DNA of 64,000 nucleotides from JBGTGG01 sp964398945 (GTDB lineage Bacteria > Bacteroidota > Bacteroidia > Cytophagales > Cyclobacteriaceae). The notes under the pieces are model-generated. The model did no database searches. It saw only the letters and a program-made list of their open reading frames with translations, and was not told the origin of the DNA. Shown one piece after another: positions 51,716 to 61,207 of the stretch. The translations under genes and the position numbers were made by a program. The first letter of the stretch is position 1. Every line of letters starts with the position of its first letter. The stretch spans positions 37,883 through 101,882 of the forward strand of contig CAYNOT010000020.1 of the NCBI GenBank assembly GCA_964398945.1. Reading direction: 5' to 3'.

Positions 51716-51785
51716 AAAGAATAGTTGTTAGTTGATCGTTTGTTAGTTGGTAGTCTAACATCTAAAGACTCAAGACTCAATACTA

Positions 51786-52574
51786 TTAGTAATTCGATCC
51801 GTACCCTTTCATAATCCCGCGTTCTGAATCACGGATAAACCCGATAATTTTATCACGTTCAGGGCTTTGCCCTATTTCTTTGCTGATCAGATCAATGGCT
51901 TTCGAATTGTTCAGTCCTTTCAAAAATACAATCCTGTAAATTTCCTGGATTTCGTTGATGCGTTCAGACGAAAAACCTCTTCTTCGTAAACCTACTGCAT
52001 TGATACCCGCATAGGTAAGTGGTTCGCGCGCTGCTTTGGTATACGGTGGAATATCTTTCCGAACCAATGAACCACCGGAAACCATTACATGGCTTCCAAC
52101 TTTAACAAACTGATGGAGGGCACTTGCCCCGCCAACAATTGCCCAATCGTCAATTTCAACATGGCCTGCTACCTGTACCGCATTCGCAAAAATGCAGTTG
52201 TTCCCGATAATGCAATCGTGGGCAATGTGCACGTATGACATCAACAAGCAGTTTTTACCGATAACGGTTTTAAGTTTGTCGCTCGTTCCCCGGCTGATCG
52301 TAACATATTCACGGATTACGGTATGGTCACCGATAAAGGTTTCCGTTTTTTCGCCAGCATATTTTAAATCTTGTGGCAAGGAAGAGATAGAAGCCCCCGG
52401 AAAAATTTTCACACCCTCACCCAATCGTGTACCATCCCAAAGAATGGAATTGGATCCAATCCAGCAATCATCACCAATGATTACATCTTTTTGGATAGTA
52501 GCGAAAGGCTCAATGGTTACATTGTTGCCAATCGTTGCTTCAGGGTGTACGTTAGCTAAAGGATATTTGCTCAT
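51786..52574 (-). CDS. lpxA: UDP-N-acetylglucosamine acyltransferase
   Basis: A 262-residue left-handed beta-helix enzyme, the first acyl transfer of lipid A synthesis, using acyl-ACP in the cytoplasm. Hexapeptide repeats (IGNNVT, IGDDCW, IGNNCIF...) cover about 12-190; the catalytic His is in SYVHIAHDC near 119-127; the C-terminal helical part with GLRRRGFS and YRIVFLKGL is typical. Its start overlaps the lpxC/fabZ stop by one base, so translation is coupled. Confidence 0.96.
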   Translation of the reverse strand: MSKYPLANVHPEATIGNNVTIEPFATIQKDVIIGDDCWIGSNSILWDGTRLGEGVKIFPGASISSLPQDLKYAGEKTETFIGDHTVIREYVTISRGTSDKLKTVIGKNCLLMSYVHIAHDCIIGNNCIFANAVQVAGHVEIDDWAIVGGASALHQFVKVGSHVMVSGGSLVRKDIPPYTKAAREPLTYAGINAVGLRRRGFSSERINEIQEIYRIVFLKGLNNSKAIDLISKEIGQSPERDKIIGFIRDSERGIMKGYGSNY

Positions 52575-53968
52575 TAGTATTTGCGGACAATGCTGGCAGT
52601 CATGGTTCCTTCACACACAAGCGTATTCCCAACAAACGCCCTTCCGGTCATCTTGGCAATACCTCGTTTAATCGGGGCAAGCAAGTCACACTGGATGACC
52701 ATGGTATCGCCCGGAAGCACCATTTTTCTAAATCTAAAATTTTCGATCCCTAAAAAATACGTCCAGTAATTTTCAGGATCAGGAACTGTGTTCAGCACGA
52801 GGATACCACCAATTTGTGCCATGGCTTCAATTTGAAGCACGCCCGGCATAACAGGGTTTCCCGGAAAGTGGCCCTGGAAAAAAGGCTCGTTCATTGAAAC
52901 GTTTTTAACCCCTGCTACACTTTCACTATCCAGGTAGATGATTTTATCAATCAATAAAAAAGGATAGCGGTGCGGCAGGGTTGCTGATATCTTGTTGATA
53001 TCCATCACCGGAGGCAATGTTGGATTGTATTTCGGCAACCCCTTTTTGTCGGCTTCTGCCATTGCCTTTTTCAATTTCTTTGCAAAGGCAACATTGGCGG
53101 CATGCCCCGGACGTGCTGCCAATATTTGTGCTTTCAACGGCCTTCCTGCCAAGGCAAGGTCACCAACAATATCAAGGAGTTTATGCCTTGCAGGTTCGTT
53201 TTTATAACGTAGTTCAATATTGTTCAGAATGCCTTCATGCTTCACTGCCACTTTTGGTTTGCCGAGCATTTTGGCAATGTTGTCGAGTTCATCTTCTTTC
53301 ACAACACGGTCAACAATTACAATGGCGTTGTTCAAATCACCACCACGGATCAAGTTGTTGTTGTACAGCATTTCCAATTCATGCAAAAAACAAAAAGTCC
53401 TGCATGATGCAATTTCTTTTTCGAATTGGCGGATGTCGGTGATCGATGCATGTTGACTTCCCAATACCGGGGAGTTGTAATCGATCATTACGGTTACGCG
53501 ATAATCATCAAGGGGCAATGCTGCAATTTCAACATTTCGGGCAGCTTCGCGGTAGAACAAGGGTTCGGTTACTTCGAAGAAATCGCGCAAAGCATTTTGT
53601 TCTTCCGTGCCGGCAGATTTTAAAACTTTCACAAACTGAATGGAGCTCCCATCCATGATGGGGCACTCATGGCCACTGATTTGTATCAATACGTTGTCGA
53701 TTTCCAATCCGACCAAAGCCGCCAGGGTATGTTCGATGGTACTGACACGCGCCCCACTTTGCTCAATGGTAGTTCCGCGCGAAACATCTACCACATTGTC
53801 GCAGTCTGCATCGATAATGGGAGAGCCCGGTAAATCGATTCGCTGAAACTTGATTCCGTGGTTAGGTTTTGCGGGCAGAAATGTAACATCGGTTTGAACT
53901 CCCGTGTGGAGGCCAACACCGGATAATGTTACCGATTTCTGGATAGTTTGCTGCTTGATATTTAACAT
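52574..53968 (-). CDS. lpxC/fabZ: Bifunctional UDP-3-O-acyl-N-acetylglucosamine deacetylase / 3-hydroxyacyl-ACP dehydratase
   Basis: A 464-residue fusion typical of Bacteroidota. LpxC (about 1-295) is the zinc deacetylase that commits to lipid A: SGVGLHTG at the start, zinc ligand in TIEHTLAAL, and the HKLLDIVGDLALAG motif (zinc His and Asp). FabZ (about 315-464) is the hot-dog-fold dehydratase with LPHRYPFLLID and the catalytic GHFPGNPVMPGVLQIEAMAQ. Joining both ties lipid A and fatty-acid synthesis. ATG 53968 is used; 54001 adds 11 residues. It sits 94 nt behind lpxD and is coupled to lpxA. Confidence 0.96.
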   Translation of the reverse strand: MLNIKQQTIQKSVTLSGVGLHTGVQTDVTFLPAKPNHGIKFQRIDLPGSPIIDADCDNVVDVSRGTTIEQSGARVSTIEHTLAALVGLEIDNVLIQISGHECPIMDGSSIQFVKVLKSAGTEEQNALRDFFEVTEPLFYREAARNVEIAALPLDDYRVTVMIDYNSPVLGSQHASITDIRQFEKEIASCRTFCFLHELEMLYNNNLIRGGDLNNAIVIVDRVVKEDELDNIAKMLGKPKVAVKHEGILNNIELRYKNEPARHKLLDIVGDLALAGRPLKAQILAARPGHAANVAFAKKLKKAMAEADKKGLPKYNPTLPPVMDINKISATLPHRYPFLLIDKIIYLDSESVAGVKNVSMNEPFFQGHFPGNPVMPGVLQIEAMAQIGGILVLNTVPDPENYWTYFLGIENFRFRKMVLPGDTMVIQCDLLAPIKRGIAKMTGRAFVGNTLVCEGTMTASIVRKY

Positions 53969-54062
53969 TTCCGTATTCAAAGGGGGCAAATTTAACCTCA
54001 ATTATCCGGATAATCCAATGATCAGCGGATCCGTGATCGATACTGTGTAAGGAATTTGGGCA

Positions 54063-55115
54063 TTAATGGGAGTTTTCGCTCAATTGTTTGATTTTTAACT
54101 CTAATTCGCGGATCCTGTAATTCATATCAGGAAGTTTTTTGAAAACTGCGTAGGACCGGAAGTATTCTTTAATATCAAAAACAGGGTAGCCTAACAAGCG
54201 TTGACCTTCTTCGGTAACCGATTTGGAAACACCTGCTTGTGCCCCCAGGCTGGTGTTGTTGGCAATAATCAGGTGGCCTGCAATTCCTACTTGTCCTGCG
54301 AGCAAACAGTTTTCACCAATTTTGGTGGATCCTGAAATACCCGTTTGGGCAGCGATCACCGTATTTTTTCCGATTTCCACATTGTGTGCTATTTGGATAA
54401 GGTTGTCAAGTTTTACGCCCTTGCGAATGGTTGTCGCATCCCCAAACATGGTAGCACAATCGATAACGGTATTGGCACCGATGGTCACATTGTCTTCAAG
54501 GATTACATTCCCGAGTTGCGGAATAGTCTTATACGAACCATCCCCGGTAGGGGCAAAACCAAAACCATCACTTCCGATAACGGTTCCCGAATGGATGGCG
54601 CAATTATTACCAATTTTTGTATCGGGATAAATCCGGACGCCTGCATGAAGGATGGTATCATTTCCAATGGTGACATTATCGCCAATGTAAGCATGCGGAT
54701 AAATTTTTACATTGTTGCCAATTTTTACATTGTTGCCGATGTAGGAAAATGCCGCACGGTAAATATTCTCCCCGATGGTATTGTTGCTGCCGATAAAAGA
54801 TGGTTCTTCCACTCCGCTTTTTTGGAAGCTGATCATTTTATGGTATTCTTCCAACAAGGCGGTAAAGCTTACGTACGGATCATCAACAAGAATCAGTGTA
54901 GCGTTAACAGGCTTCCTTGCCACAAAATCTTTTTTTACAATTACAGCGGATGCATGGGTTGTATAGATGTATTGCTCATACTTTGGATTTGATAAGAAAG
55001 CAATCTGTCCGGGTTTTGCGTCCTGGATTTTTGCCAACATATTTATTTTATCCGCTCCGTTTCCTTTGATTTCCCCTTGTAAGAGATGGGCAATTTGAGC
55101 AACAGAAAATTCCAT
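54063..55115 (-). CDS. lpxD: UDP-3-O-(3-hydroxyacyl)glucosamine N-acyltransferase
   Basis: A 350-residue enzyme performing the second acylation of lipid A. The N-terminal uridine-binding domain (about 1-98, MEFSVAQIAHLLQGEIKG) precedes a long left-handed beta-helix of hexapeptide repeats (about 100-310: IGNNVKIGNNVKIYPHAYIG...). The catalytic His is in IQIAHNVEIG near 237-246. A C-terminal helix ends it. ATG 55115 is preferred over the frame's earlier start at 55121. It lies 26 nt after the HD-domain gene in one operon with lpxC/fabZ and lpxA. Confidence 0.95.
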   Translation of the reverse strand: MEFSVAQIAHLLQGEIKGNGADKINMLAKIQDAKPGQIAFLSNPKYEQYIYTTHASAVIVKKDFVARKPVNATLILVDDPYVSFTALLEEYHKMISFQKSGVEEPSFIGSNNTIGENIYRAAFSYIGNNVKIGNNVKIYPHAYIGDNVTIGNDTILHAGVRIYPDTKIGNNCAIHSGTVIGSDGFGFAPTGDGSYKTIPQLGNVILEDNVTIGANTVIDCATMFGDATTIRKGVKLDNLIQIAHNVEIGKNTVIAAQTGISGSTKIGENCLLAGQVGIAGHLIIANNTSLGAQAGVSKSVTEEGQRLLGYPVFDIKEYFRSYAVFKKLPDMNYRIRELELKIKQLSENSH

Positions 55116-55141
55116 AGGCAAAATGAATAATTGTGGAAAGC

Positions 55142-56383
55142 TTACAAAGATACGTTTTTGGGCCAGCAGAGATAGTTTTTTTTAACGATTTTACTGAGCG
55201 CTGCAATATTCGGTAAATCAGAGGCTTGGGCCATGTCAACAATACTTCCGTTCTTCATCCGGATATTGATCCGCTCACCCAGGGTATATGCTTCATTGGT
55301 CACAACACCATGCGATAAGAGATAGGAGGCTTCTGATTTCAGGATATCCATTTCTTTTGAAATATTGATGCGAACAGTAGCCAATACCTTTTTGTCGATT
55401 GGACTTGACCCAAGTTGAATCTGGAATAGGTTTCGGGACAAAAGGTTTTGGGATAAGGTTGCCAATACCTTGTCGGGATGATGTTGCCACAACTTAATGG
55501 CGCCCCAAATATCGTTATCGTCTAACGACCCAAAATTTGACAACGCTTCTTTACTGTTTTTCAACCGCTCAAGTGTCCTTGATTCAGTAAGGAAGAATTG
55601 CAATGCTTTACTTCCCTGTATATTTTCCCCTGCCTGATAAAGTGCCATCGCGCGCTTGATGATATTCACAACCATCCGCTCAGCACTAACCGTTGTCTTG
55701 TGCAGGTACACTTGCCAATACATCAGCCTTCTGGCATTTAGGAAATTCTCGATGCTATAAATCCCTTTTTCTTCAACGACCAACCGGTCCTCATCCACAT
55801 GAAGCATACTGATGATACGGTCGACCCCGATGGTTCCTTCTTGCACGCCTGTAAAAAAACAATCGCGTTTCAAATAATCAAGTCTGTCAATATCCAGTTG
55901 ACTGGAAACCAGTTTGTGAAAAAATTTACGTGAATAGCTGTTGCGAAAAATTTCCATCGCCAATCCCAGCGATCCATTAAATTCTTTGTCCAATTCAGTC
56001 ATGAACAAATAGGAAATGCTTTCGTGTGGAATATGGCTGAGCAAGGTGTCCTCCAATGCATGTGAAAAAGGGCCATGACCAATGTCGTGCAGTAAGATGG
56101 CAATCAAACAGGCTTCGTATTCATCTTCTGATATTTCGATGCCTTTTGTGCGCAAACTGTCCAGTACACGCCCCATCAAATGCATCGCGCCAAGGGCATG
56201 TTGAAAACGTGTATGCAATGCCCCGGGATATACCAGGTCGGTCAACCCCAATTGCTTGATATGTCGAAGACGTTGGAAGTATGGATGCTCAATTATTTCG
56301 AACAAGAGGGCATTCTTTATCGTAATGAACCCATACAAAGGGTCATTGATGATCTTCTTTTTATTCACGTGTGGATTATTCAA
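55142..56383 (-). CDS. HD-domain phosphohydrolase (dGTPase-like)
   Basis: A 413-residue metal-dependent phosphohydrolase. The HD motif runs H (TRFQHALGAMH) ... HDIGHGPFSHALE (near 97-109) ... D (SSQLDIDRLDYLKRD). The whole resembles SAMHD1/dGTPase-like proteins, including YFQRLRHIKQLGL near the start. It probably hydrolyses nucleoside triphosphates; the substrate is not known. Start is TTG 56383 or GTG 56368. Placement before lpxD is common in Bacteroidota. Divergent from porX, 44 nt apart. Confidence 0.88.
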   Translation of the reverse strand: MNNPHVNKKKIINDPLYGFITIKNALLFEIIEHPYFQRLRHIKQLGLTDLVYPGALHTRFQHALGAMHLMGRVLDSLRTKGIEISEDEYEACLIAILLHDIGHGPFSHALEDTLLSHIPHESISYLFMTELDKEFNGSLGLAMEIFRNSYSRKFFHKLVSSQLDIDRLDYLKRDCFFTGVQEGTIGVDRIISMLHVDEDRLVVEEKGIYSIENFLNARRLMYWQVYLHKTTVSAERMVVNIIKRAMALYQAGENIQGSKALQFFLTESRTLERLKNSKEALSNFGSLDDNDIWGAIKLWQHHPDKVLATLSQNLLSRNLFQIQLGSSPIDKKVLATVRINISKEMDILKSEASYLLSHGVVTNEAYTLGERINIRMKNGSIVDMAQASDLPNIAALSKIVKKNYLCWPKNVSL

Positions 56384-56427
56384 TTGTGAACCTTGAATTG
56401 TTTATTTTTATGCGTTAACAACAAACT

Positions 56428-57990
56428 ATGCAAAGATATAGCATTTTATGGGCTGATGATGAAATTGACTTGTTGAAGCCACATATTCTTTTTCTTGAAC
56501 AGCGCGGGTATGACATTACCCCAATCAATAACGGATCGGATGCGGTTGAGCTAAGTGAGCAAAAACATTTTGATGTTGTTTTTCTGGATGAGCACATGCC
56601 GGGCATGTCGGGGTTGGAGGCGTTGGCACAGATCAAAAACCATAAACCCAATCTTCCGGTTGTGATGATCACCAAAAACGAGGAAGAACAAATTATGGAG
56701 GAGGCTATCGGTTCCAAAATCGCTGACTACCTGATCAAACCGCTTAACCCCAGCCAGATACTTTTGTCAGTAAAAAAAATCCTGGACAACAAACGCCTGG
56801 TCATTGAAAAAACAAACCTGAATTACCAACAAGAGTTCAGGCATATCAGCATGGCGTTGCAAGATAAAATGAACCATCAACAATGGGCTGATATCTACAA
56901 GAAACTTGTCTATTGGGAATTGCAAATGGACAGTGCAGACAATGACAACATGCAGGAAGTGTTGGACATGCAAAAGACGGAAGCGAACGGCACGTTTTCC
57001 AAGTTTGTAAAAAAGAATTATGAATCGTGGTTAAATGATGCCAATGCCGAAAAGCCTTTGCTTTCCCATCAACTTTTTAAAAAGAAAATCATACCGGCAT
57101 TAAAGAAGGACGTTCCGCTTTTTGTGATCGTGATTGATAATTTACGTTTCGATCAATGGAAAGTAATTGAACCGGCAATTGCAGAGTATTTGAATGTGAT
57201 GGAAGAAGAAACGTATTACTCCATTCTTCCAACCACTACTGCATATTCAAGGAATGCGATTTTCTCTGGAATGATGCCGTCTGAGATGGCGAAAACACAT
57301 CCTGATATCTGGGTTGGTGAAGATGAAGATGAAGGAAAGAATAATTTTGAAAGTGAGTTTTTGGAGAAACAACTTCGGAAGAACAACCTCCAGGTAAAAT
57401 TCACCTACAATAAAATCAAAAACATGGAGGCGGGCCGAAACTTGTCCGACTCTATTAATAATTTATTCCAAAATGATTTAAATGTAATCGTGTACAATTT
57501 TGTGGACATGTTATCGCATGCGCGAACCGATATGGCCATGATCCGGGAATTGGCCCCGGATGAATCGGCTTACCGGTCACTTACCAAATCCTGGTTCCAA
57601 CATTCACCGTTATTGGAAATCATCAGGAAAATTTCAGAAAAGAAAGCCAACGTGATCATTACCACCGACCACGGCACCATTCGGGTGAAACGGCCTTTTA
57701 AAATTGTTGGTGACCGTACGGTAAACACCAACCTTCGCTATAAGCAAGGAAAAAACCTTGGCTTTGACGGTGACAAACTTTTGGTGGCCAATAAACCGGA
57801 GCGTTTTTTCCTGCCCAAACTGAATGTCTCTACCGCATACGTTTTTGCAATTGAAGATCAATTTTTCGCATACCCCAATAATTACAACTATTATGTGGGC
57901 TTTTACAACGACACTTTCCAGCATGGGGGAATTAGTTTAGAGGAAATGATAATCCCTTTAATTTTCTTATCTTCGAAGGATGCAACGTGA
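56428..57990 (+). CDS. porX: T9SS response regulator PorX (receiver + PglZ domain)
   Basis: A 520-residue regulator with a receiver domain (about 4-120, phospho-acceptor D54, acidic D10-D11-E12) joined by a helical stretch to a PglZ/alkaline-phosphatase-superfamily domain (about 200-515: VIVIDNLRFDQWK, TYYSILPTTTAYSRNAIFSG, VNVIITTDHGTIRV with metal-binding Asp/His). PorX acts with the kinase PorY and sigma factor SigP to control type IX secretion genes in Porphyromonas; the PglZ part is reported to be a phosphodiesterase for oligonucleotides. porY is not adjacent. It overlaps tsaE by 11 nt. Confidence 0.95.
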   Translation: MQRYSILWADDEIDLLKPHILFLEQRGYDITPINNGSDAVELSEQKHFDVVFLDEHMPGMSGLEALAQIKNHKPNLPVVMITKNEEEQIMEEAIGSKIADYLIKPLNPSQILLSVKKILDNKRLVIEKTNLNYQQEFRHISMALQDKMNHQQWADIYKKLVYWELQMDSADNDNMQEVLDMQKTEANGTFSKFVKKNYESWLNDANAEKPLLSHQLFKKKIIPALKKDVPLFVIVIDNLRFDQWKVIEPAIAEYLNVMEEETYYSILPTTTAYSRNAIFSGMMPSEMAKTHPDIWVGEDEDEGKNNFESEFLEKQLRKNNLQVKFTYNKIKNMEAGRNLSDSINNLFQNDLNVIVYNFVDMLSHARTDMAMIRELAPDESAYRSLTKSWFQHSPLLEIIRKISEKKANVIITTDHGTIRVKRPFKIVGDRTVNTNLRYKQGKNLGFDGDKLLVANKPERFFLPKLNVSTAYVFAIEDQFFAYPNNYNYYVGFYNDTFQHGGISLEEMIIPLIFLSSKDAT

Positions 57991-58426
57991 AGTAGTGGCG
58001 AAACATTGGTCTGGCGTGACGCTCCAAAAATTGACTGAAATAAGTCAGGATTTATTGAAGCAGTTCCCAGCGCAAAAGGTTTGGCTTTTCCATGGCGATA
58101 TGGGTGCGGGAAAAACGACTATTATAAAAAAAATTTGTGAAGGCCTTGGGGTAAAGGACACCATGGGCAGTCCAACATTTACGCTTGTCAATGAATATGA
58201 AGACGCGGAGGAGAAGAAAATATACCATTTCGATTTTTATCGGATCAAAGATGAACGGGAAGCAATGGCAATTGGTATTGAAGAATATTTTTATTCCGGA
58301 AACTATTGTTTTATTGAATGGCCAGAAAAGGTTGCAACACTATTGCCGCCCGGCACGCTTGATTTGACAATAAAAACAGAAGGCCCCGATCATCGTACAA
58401 TAGAAGTCACCACCAATGCCCATTAA
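57980..58426 (+). CDS. tsaE: tRNA threonylcarbamoyladenosine biosynthesis ATPase TsaE
   Basis: A 148-residue P-loop ATPase needed for the t6A37 modification of ANN-decoding tRNAs, working with TsaB and TsaD. Walker A GDMGAGKT is at 39-46; MGSPTFTLVNEYE (switch) and HFDFYRIKDE, CFIEWPEKV are family blocks. Length is normal. It overlaps porX by 11 nt and the next gene by 11 nt, so the three are translated together although their jobs differ. Confidence 0.95.
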   Translation: MQREVVAKHWSGVTLQKLTEISQDLLKQFPAQKVWLFHGDMGAGKTTIIKKICEGLGVKDTMGSPTFTLVNEYEDAEEKKIYHFDFYRIKDEREAMAIGIEEYFYSGNYCFIEWPEKVATLLPPGTLDLTIKTEGPDHRTIEVTTNAH

Positions 58427-59639
58427 GAAAAAAACCGGTTTTGAAGCCCTTGCCAAAAGTTCACTCTATCCGCAAGAGCAGGTCCTTGAAGTAAAAAAAG
58501 GAAAGTATCAATTTGTTATCGGGTTGCCGCGAGAAGTTTCGCTTCAGGAAAACAGGATTAGTTTAACACCCGATGCGGTGGCACTGTTGGTAAACAATGG
58601 CCATGAAATCATTATTGAATCGAAGGCTGGAATTGGTTCCAAGTTTCGGGACCAGCAGTATAGCGAGGCAGGGGCAAAAATCGTCCATTCACCAGAGGAG
58701 GTCTACAAAGCGGCAGTCATCTTAAAAATCGAACCCCCAACATTGGAAGAGATTGAATTGATGCGCCCCGGCCAGGTTTTGATTTCTGCCGTGCAGCCCG
58801 GCCAAATCCAGGTCGAGTATCTTCAGGCGTTGATGAAGAAAAAAGTAACAGCATTGGCCTACGAATTTATTGAAGATAAAGTAGGAGGGATGCCGATCAT
58901 TCGCGCCATGAGCGAAATTGCGGGAAGTACGGTGATGTTGATTGCGGCAGAATACTTGAGCACCACCAATAGTGGAAGAGGTGTAATTCTTGGTGGAATA
59001 ACCGGAGTGCCACCTACCAAAGTGGTAATCATCGGATCAGGTACAGTTGCTGAGTATGCAGCCCGTGCTGCTTTTGGTTTAGGTGCCGAGATACAGATTT
59101 ACGATAACCATTTGTATAAACTAAGGAGGTTAAAACATTTACTGGGCCAGCAAGTGTATACCTCCACTATTGATACATTGACGTTGAGTGAGAATTTAAA
59201 AACAGCCGATGTGGTGATCGGTGCATTGCGCCATGAGAAGGGACGGGTGCGCCATGTTATTTCAGAAGAGATGGTCATGCAGATGAAACCTGATTCTGTT
59301 ATTGTGGATATTAGTATTGATCAGGGTGGTTGTATTGAAACATCAGAAATCACCACCCTCAATAAACCAACGTACAAAAAGCATGGTGTGATCCACTATT
59401 GTGTTCCCAATGTAGCTTCTCGTGTTGCACGTACTGCCACTACAGCGCTAAGCAATATTTTTACGCCTACCATTTTGCGTGCAGCGGAAGAAGGTGGTGT
59501 AGAGGAAATGATCTACATCCATAAATGGTTTATGCGGGGTGTGTATACATTCAAAGGTGGGTTGACCAATGAATTCCTCGCTAAGAAATACAAACTCAAG
59601 TATAAAAATATTGAGTTGATTATGGCTGCACGTTTTTAG
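58416..59639 (+). CDS. ald: Alanine dehydrogenase
   Basis: A 407-residue NAD-dependent enzyme converting L-alanine to pyruvate and ammonia. The N-terminal substrate domain begins VIGLPREVSLQENRISLTPDA (near 29-49; the Arg and Lys-type substrate residues follow), and the NAD domain has the Rossmann motif VVIIGSGTVAEYAARAA near 204-220. IVDISIDQGGC and HYCVPNVASRVARTAT are typical of Ald rather than transhydrogenase alpha. A 30-residue N-terminal extension (PIKKKTGFEALAKSSLYPQE) is usual in Bacteroidota. Third gene of the porX-tsaE unit. Confidence 0.9.
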   Translation: MPIKKKTGFEALAKSSLYPQEQVLEVKKGKYQFVIGLPREVSLQENRISLTPDAVALLVNNGHEIIIESKAGIGSKFRDQQYSEAGAKIVHSPEEVYKAAVILKIEPPTLEEIELMRPGQVLISAVQPGQIQVEYLQALMKKKVTALAYEFIEDKVGGMPIIRAMSEIAGSTVMLIAAEYLSTTNSGRGVILGGITGVPPTKVVIIGSGTVAEYAARAAFGLGAEIQIYDNHLYKLRRLKHLLGQQVYTSTIDTLTLSENLKTADVVIGALRHEKGRVRHVISEEMVMQMKPDSVIVDISIDQGGCIETSEITTLNKPTYKKHGVIHYCVPNVASRVARTATTALSNIFTPTILRAAEEGGVEEMIYIHKWFMRGVYTFKGGLTNEFLAKKYKLKYKNIELIMAARF

Positions 59640-59645
59640 TTGGTG

Positions 59646-60014
59646 TTATTCTTTAAAAATAAAATACACGGCAAGGATCAACAGCGCAAAACCAATAAGG
59701 TGATTGGTACGAATGGATTCATTCTTAAAGAAGAGAATAGAAAATCCTACAAAAACAACCAATGTGATTACTTCCTGGATAACCTTTAACTGTACAAGGG
59801 AAAAGGGCCCACCGTTCGCTTTGTATCCCATGCGGTTTGCGGGCACTTGTAACATATATTCGAAAAGGGCAAGCCCCCAGCTGATCAAAATGATTGCCAC
59901 CAACCCCAGGCTTTTGCTCCACTCCATTTCTTTAAATTTCAGGTGGCCATACCACGCCAATGTCATGAAGGCATTGGATAGTGTAAGCAGTGCAATTGTA
60001 TAAAATCCTTTCAT
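59646..60014 (-). CDS. DUF486 / DMT-type small membrane protein
   Basis: A 122-residue inner-membrane protein with four hydrophobic helices, of the DUF486 family (LSNAFMTLAWYGHLKFKEMEW; WGLALFEYMLQVPANRMGY; FSLVQLKVIQEVITLVVFV). It is distantly like EmrE-type small drug/metabolite transporters. Its ATG overlaps the cytochrome gene by 4 nt. Transport activity is not shown. Confidence 0.88.
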   Translation of the reverse strand: MKGFYTIALLTLSNAFMTLAWYGHLKFKEMEWSKSLGLVAIILISWGLALFEYMLQVPANRMGYKANGGPFSLVQLKVIQEVITLVVFVGFSILFFKNESIRTNHLIGFALLILAVYFIFKE

Positions 60015-60997
60015 TGGTTTTTTGGCGGATCAAATTTTATCACATTATTCTCTATTGGCTTAATGGATTTCAGGTACGCGAATATGGCTTTCAAATCCTC
60101 CTCCTTTATATCCTTGTAATAGTTCCAGGGCATTACCGTGTTAAATTCCCCGGGGGCTACAGTGTGGGGTGTATAGGTTGAGTCGGCATAAAGTTTGAAC
60201 CGCGCAACAAACTGTTCTTCCGTCCAGGTGCCGATACCGGTTTTCTTATCAGGAGTGATGTTGGCGGAGCGAACGATGGTTCCTCCCGGCATCGGAAATT
60301 CAAAACCTCCTGCCATGTACATTTCCATTTTGTACTGACCTTTTTCTTCTTGGGTGTGGCAGTCCATACAGATTGCAGCATTGGTTAAATATTGCCCGTA
60401 TTTTATCAGGTCTGTTTCGGAAGGTTTGGTAACAAATGCAGGTGGTTTGGGAAGGGTGTTGATAATAAAGTTCATCGGAAAGTTTGAAACCGATGGTGGA
60501 GGTTCGTTTTCGATTGGTTCCAGCGTTCTCAGAAAGGCGATAATGGAATAGATGTCCTCCACATCCATGGTTCCATAATGCGGATAAGGCATGATTGGAA
60601 ACAACGCATGGCCATCTTTCGATACCCCCATTGTAATGGCCCTGAACAATTCGCCATCAGTCCAATCGCCCACTCCGGCAGGGGTTATATTTCTTGAATA
60701 ATAGTTTCCCGGAAATCCATACTCGGTTCCGAACAACTCACCCCCTTCACCCAACCGCGATTCATTTACAGGGCCGGCAAATTTGGAGAAATCCCGTTGG
60801 GAATGGCACTCCAGACAACCCGTTACGAAGGTGGCCAGATACTCCCCGCGCGCAAGGCGTTCAGGGGTGGCTTCAATGGTGAGGTCCGGTGCATCACCAA
60901 CATTGGGCATGGCATTACCGATGTAAAACAAAAATCCGGTAACACCGAGAATCAAAATAATGATTAAAGCAGCAAGGATTTTGAGGGCTTTTTTCAT
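60011..60997 (-). CDS. Dihaem cytochrome c, membrane-anchored
   Basis: A 328-residue protein with an N-terminal anchor (ILAALIIILILGVTGFLFYI), two c-type haem sites, CLECH (near 61-65) and CMDCH (near 206-210), and methionine-bearing segments for the sixth ligands (LFPIMPYPHYG; FNTVMPWNYY). The two halves are duplicated cytochrome domains (YLATFVTGCLECH... / YLTNAAICMDCH...). It acts in the periplasm as an electron carrier, as in alcohol or sugar dehydrogenase chains; no dehydrogenase is nearby. Coupled to the DUF486 gene. Confidence 0.9.
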   Translation of the reverse strand: MKKALKILAALIIILILGVTGFLFYIGNAMPNVGDAPDLTIEATPERLARGEYLATFVTGCLECHSQRDFSKFAGPVNESRLGEGGELFGTEYGFPGNYYSRNITPAGVGDWTDGELFRAITMGVSKDGHALFPIMPYPHYGTMDVEDIYSIIAFLRTLEPIENEPPPSVSNFPMNFIINTLPKPPAFVTKPSETDLIKYGQYLTNAAICMDCHTQEEKGQYKMEMYMAGGFEFPMPGGTIVRSANITPDKKTGIGTWTEEQFVARFKLYADSTYTPHTVAPGEFNTVMPWNYYKDIKEEDLKAIFAYLKSIKPIENNVIKFDPPKNQ

Positions 60998-61168
60998 ACG
61001 GAAGGTTTAAGGTTGCCGAAGTTAAAGGGTTTTAAGGTGATTTCAATTTGTATTCCTTTTTATAAATTGAAATAGAAGATGTTGTCGAGTGATTTATATT
61101 CAATCTAAATATGTGTGTAAGCTTTTGGCTAAAGTTTGATTTGAATAGGATGGGGTTTCGACCGCTTC

Positions 61169-61207
61169 CAAAAATCAAATCCCGATAGTTGCCTGCCGGG
61201 ATTTGAT
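61169..61207 (-). terminator. Intrinsic terminator of ettA
   Basis: ATCAAATCCCG (61174-61184) / CGGGATTTGAT (61197-61207), a perfect 11-bp stem with a 12-nt loop. On the minus strand it is followed by a U run (TTTTT), 24 nt after the ettA stop. The hairpin is enclosed by GGCTAAAG (61127-61134) / CTTTAGCC (61208-61215), the same core as the REP-like palindromes at 24.8 kb. Confidence 0.7.
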
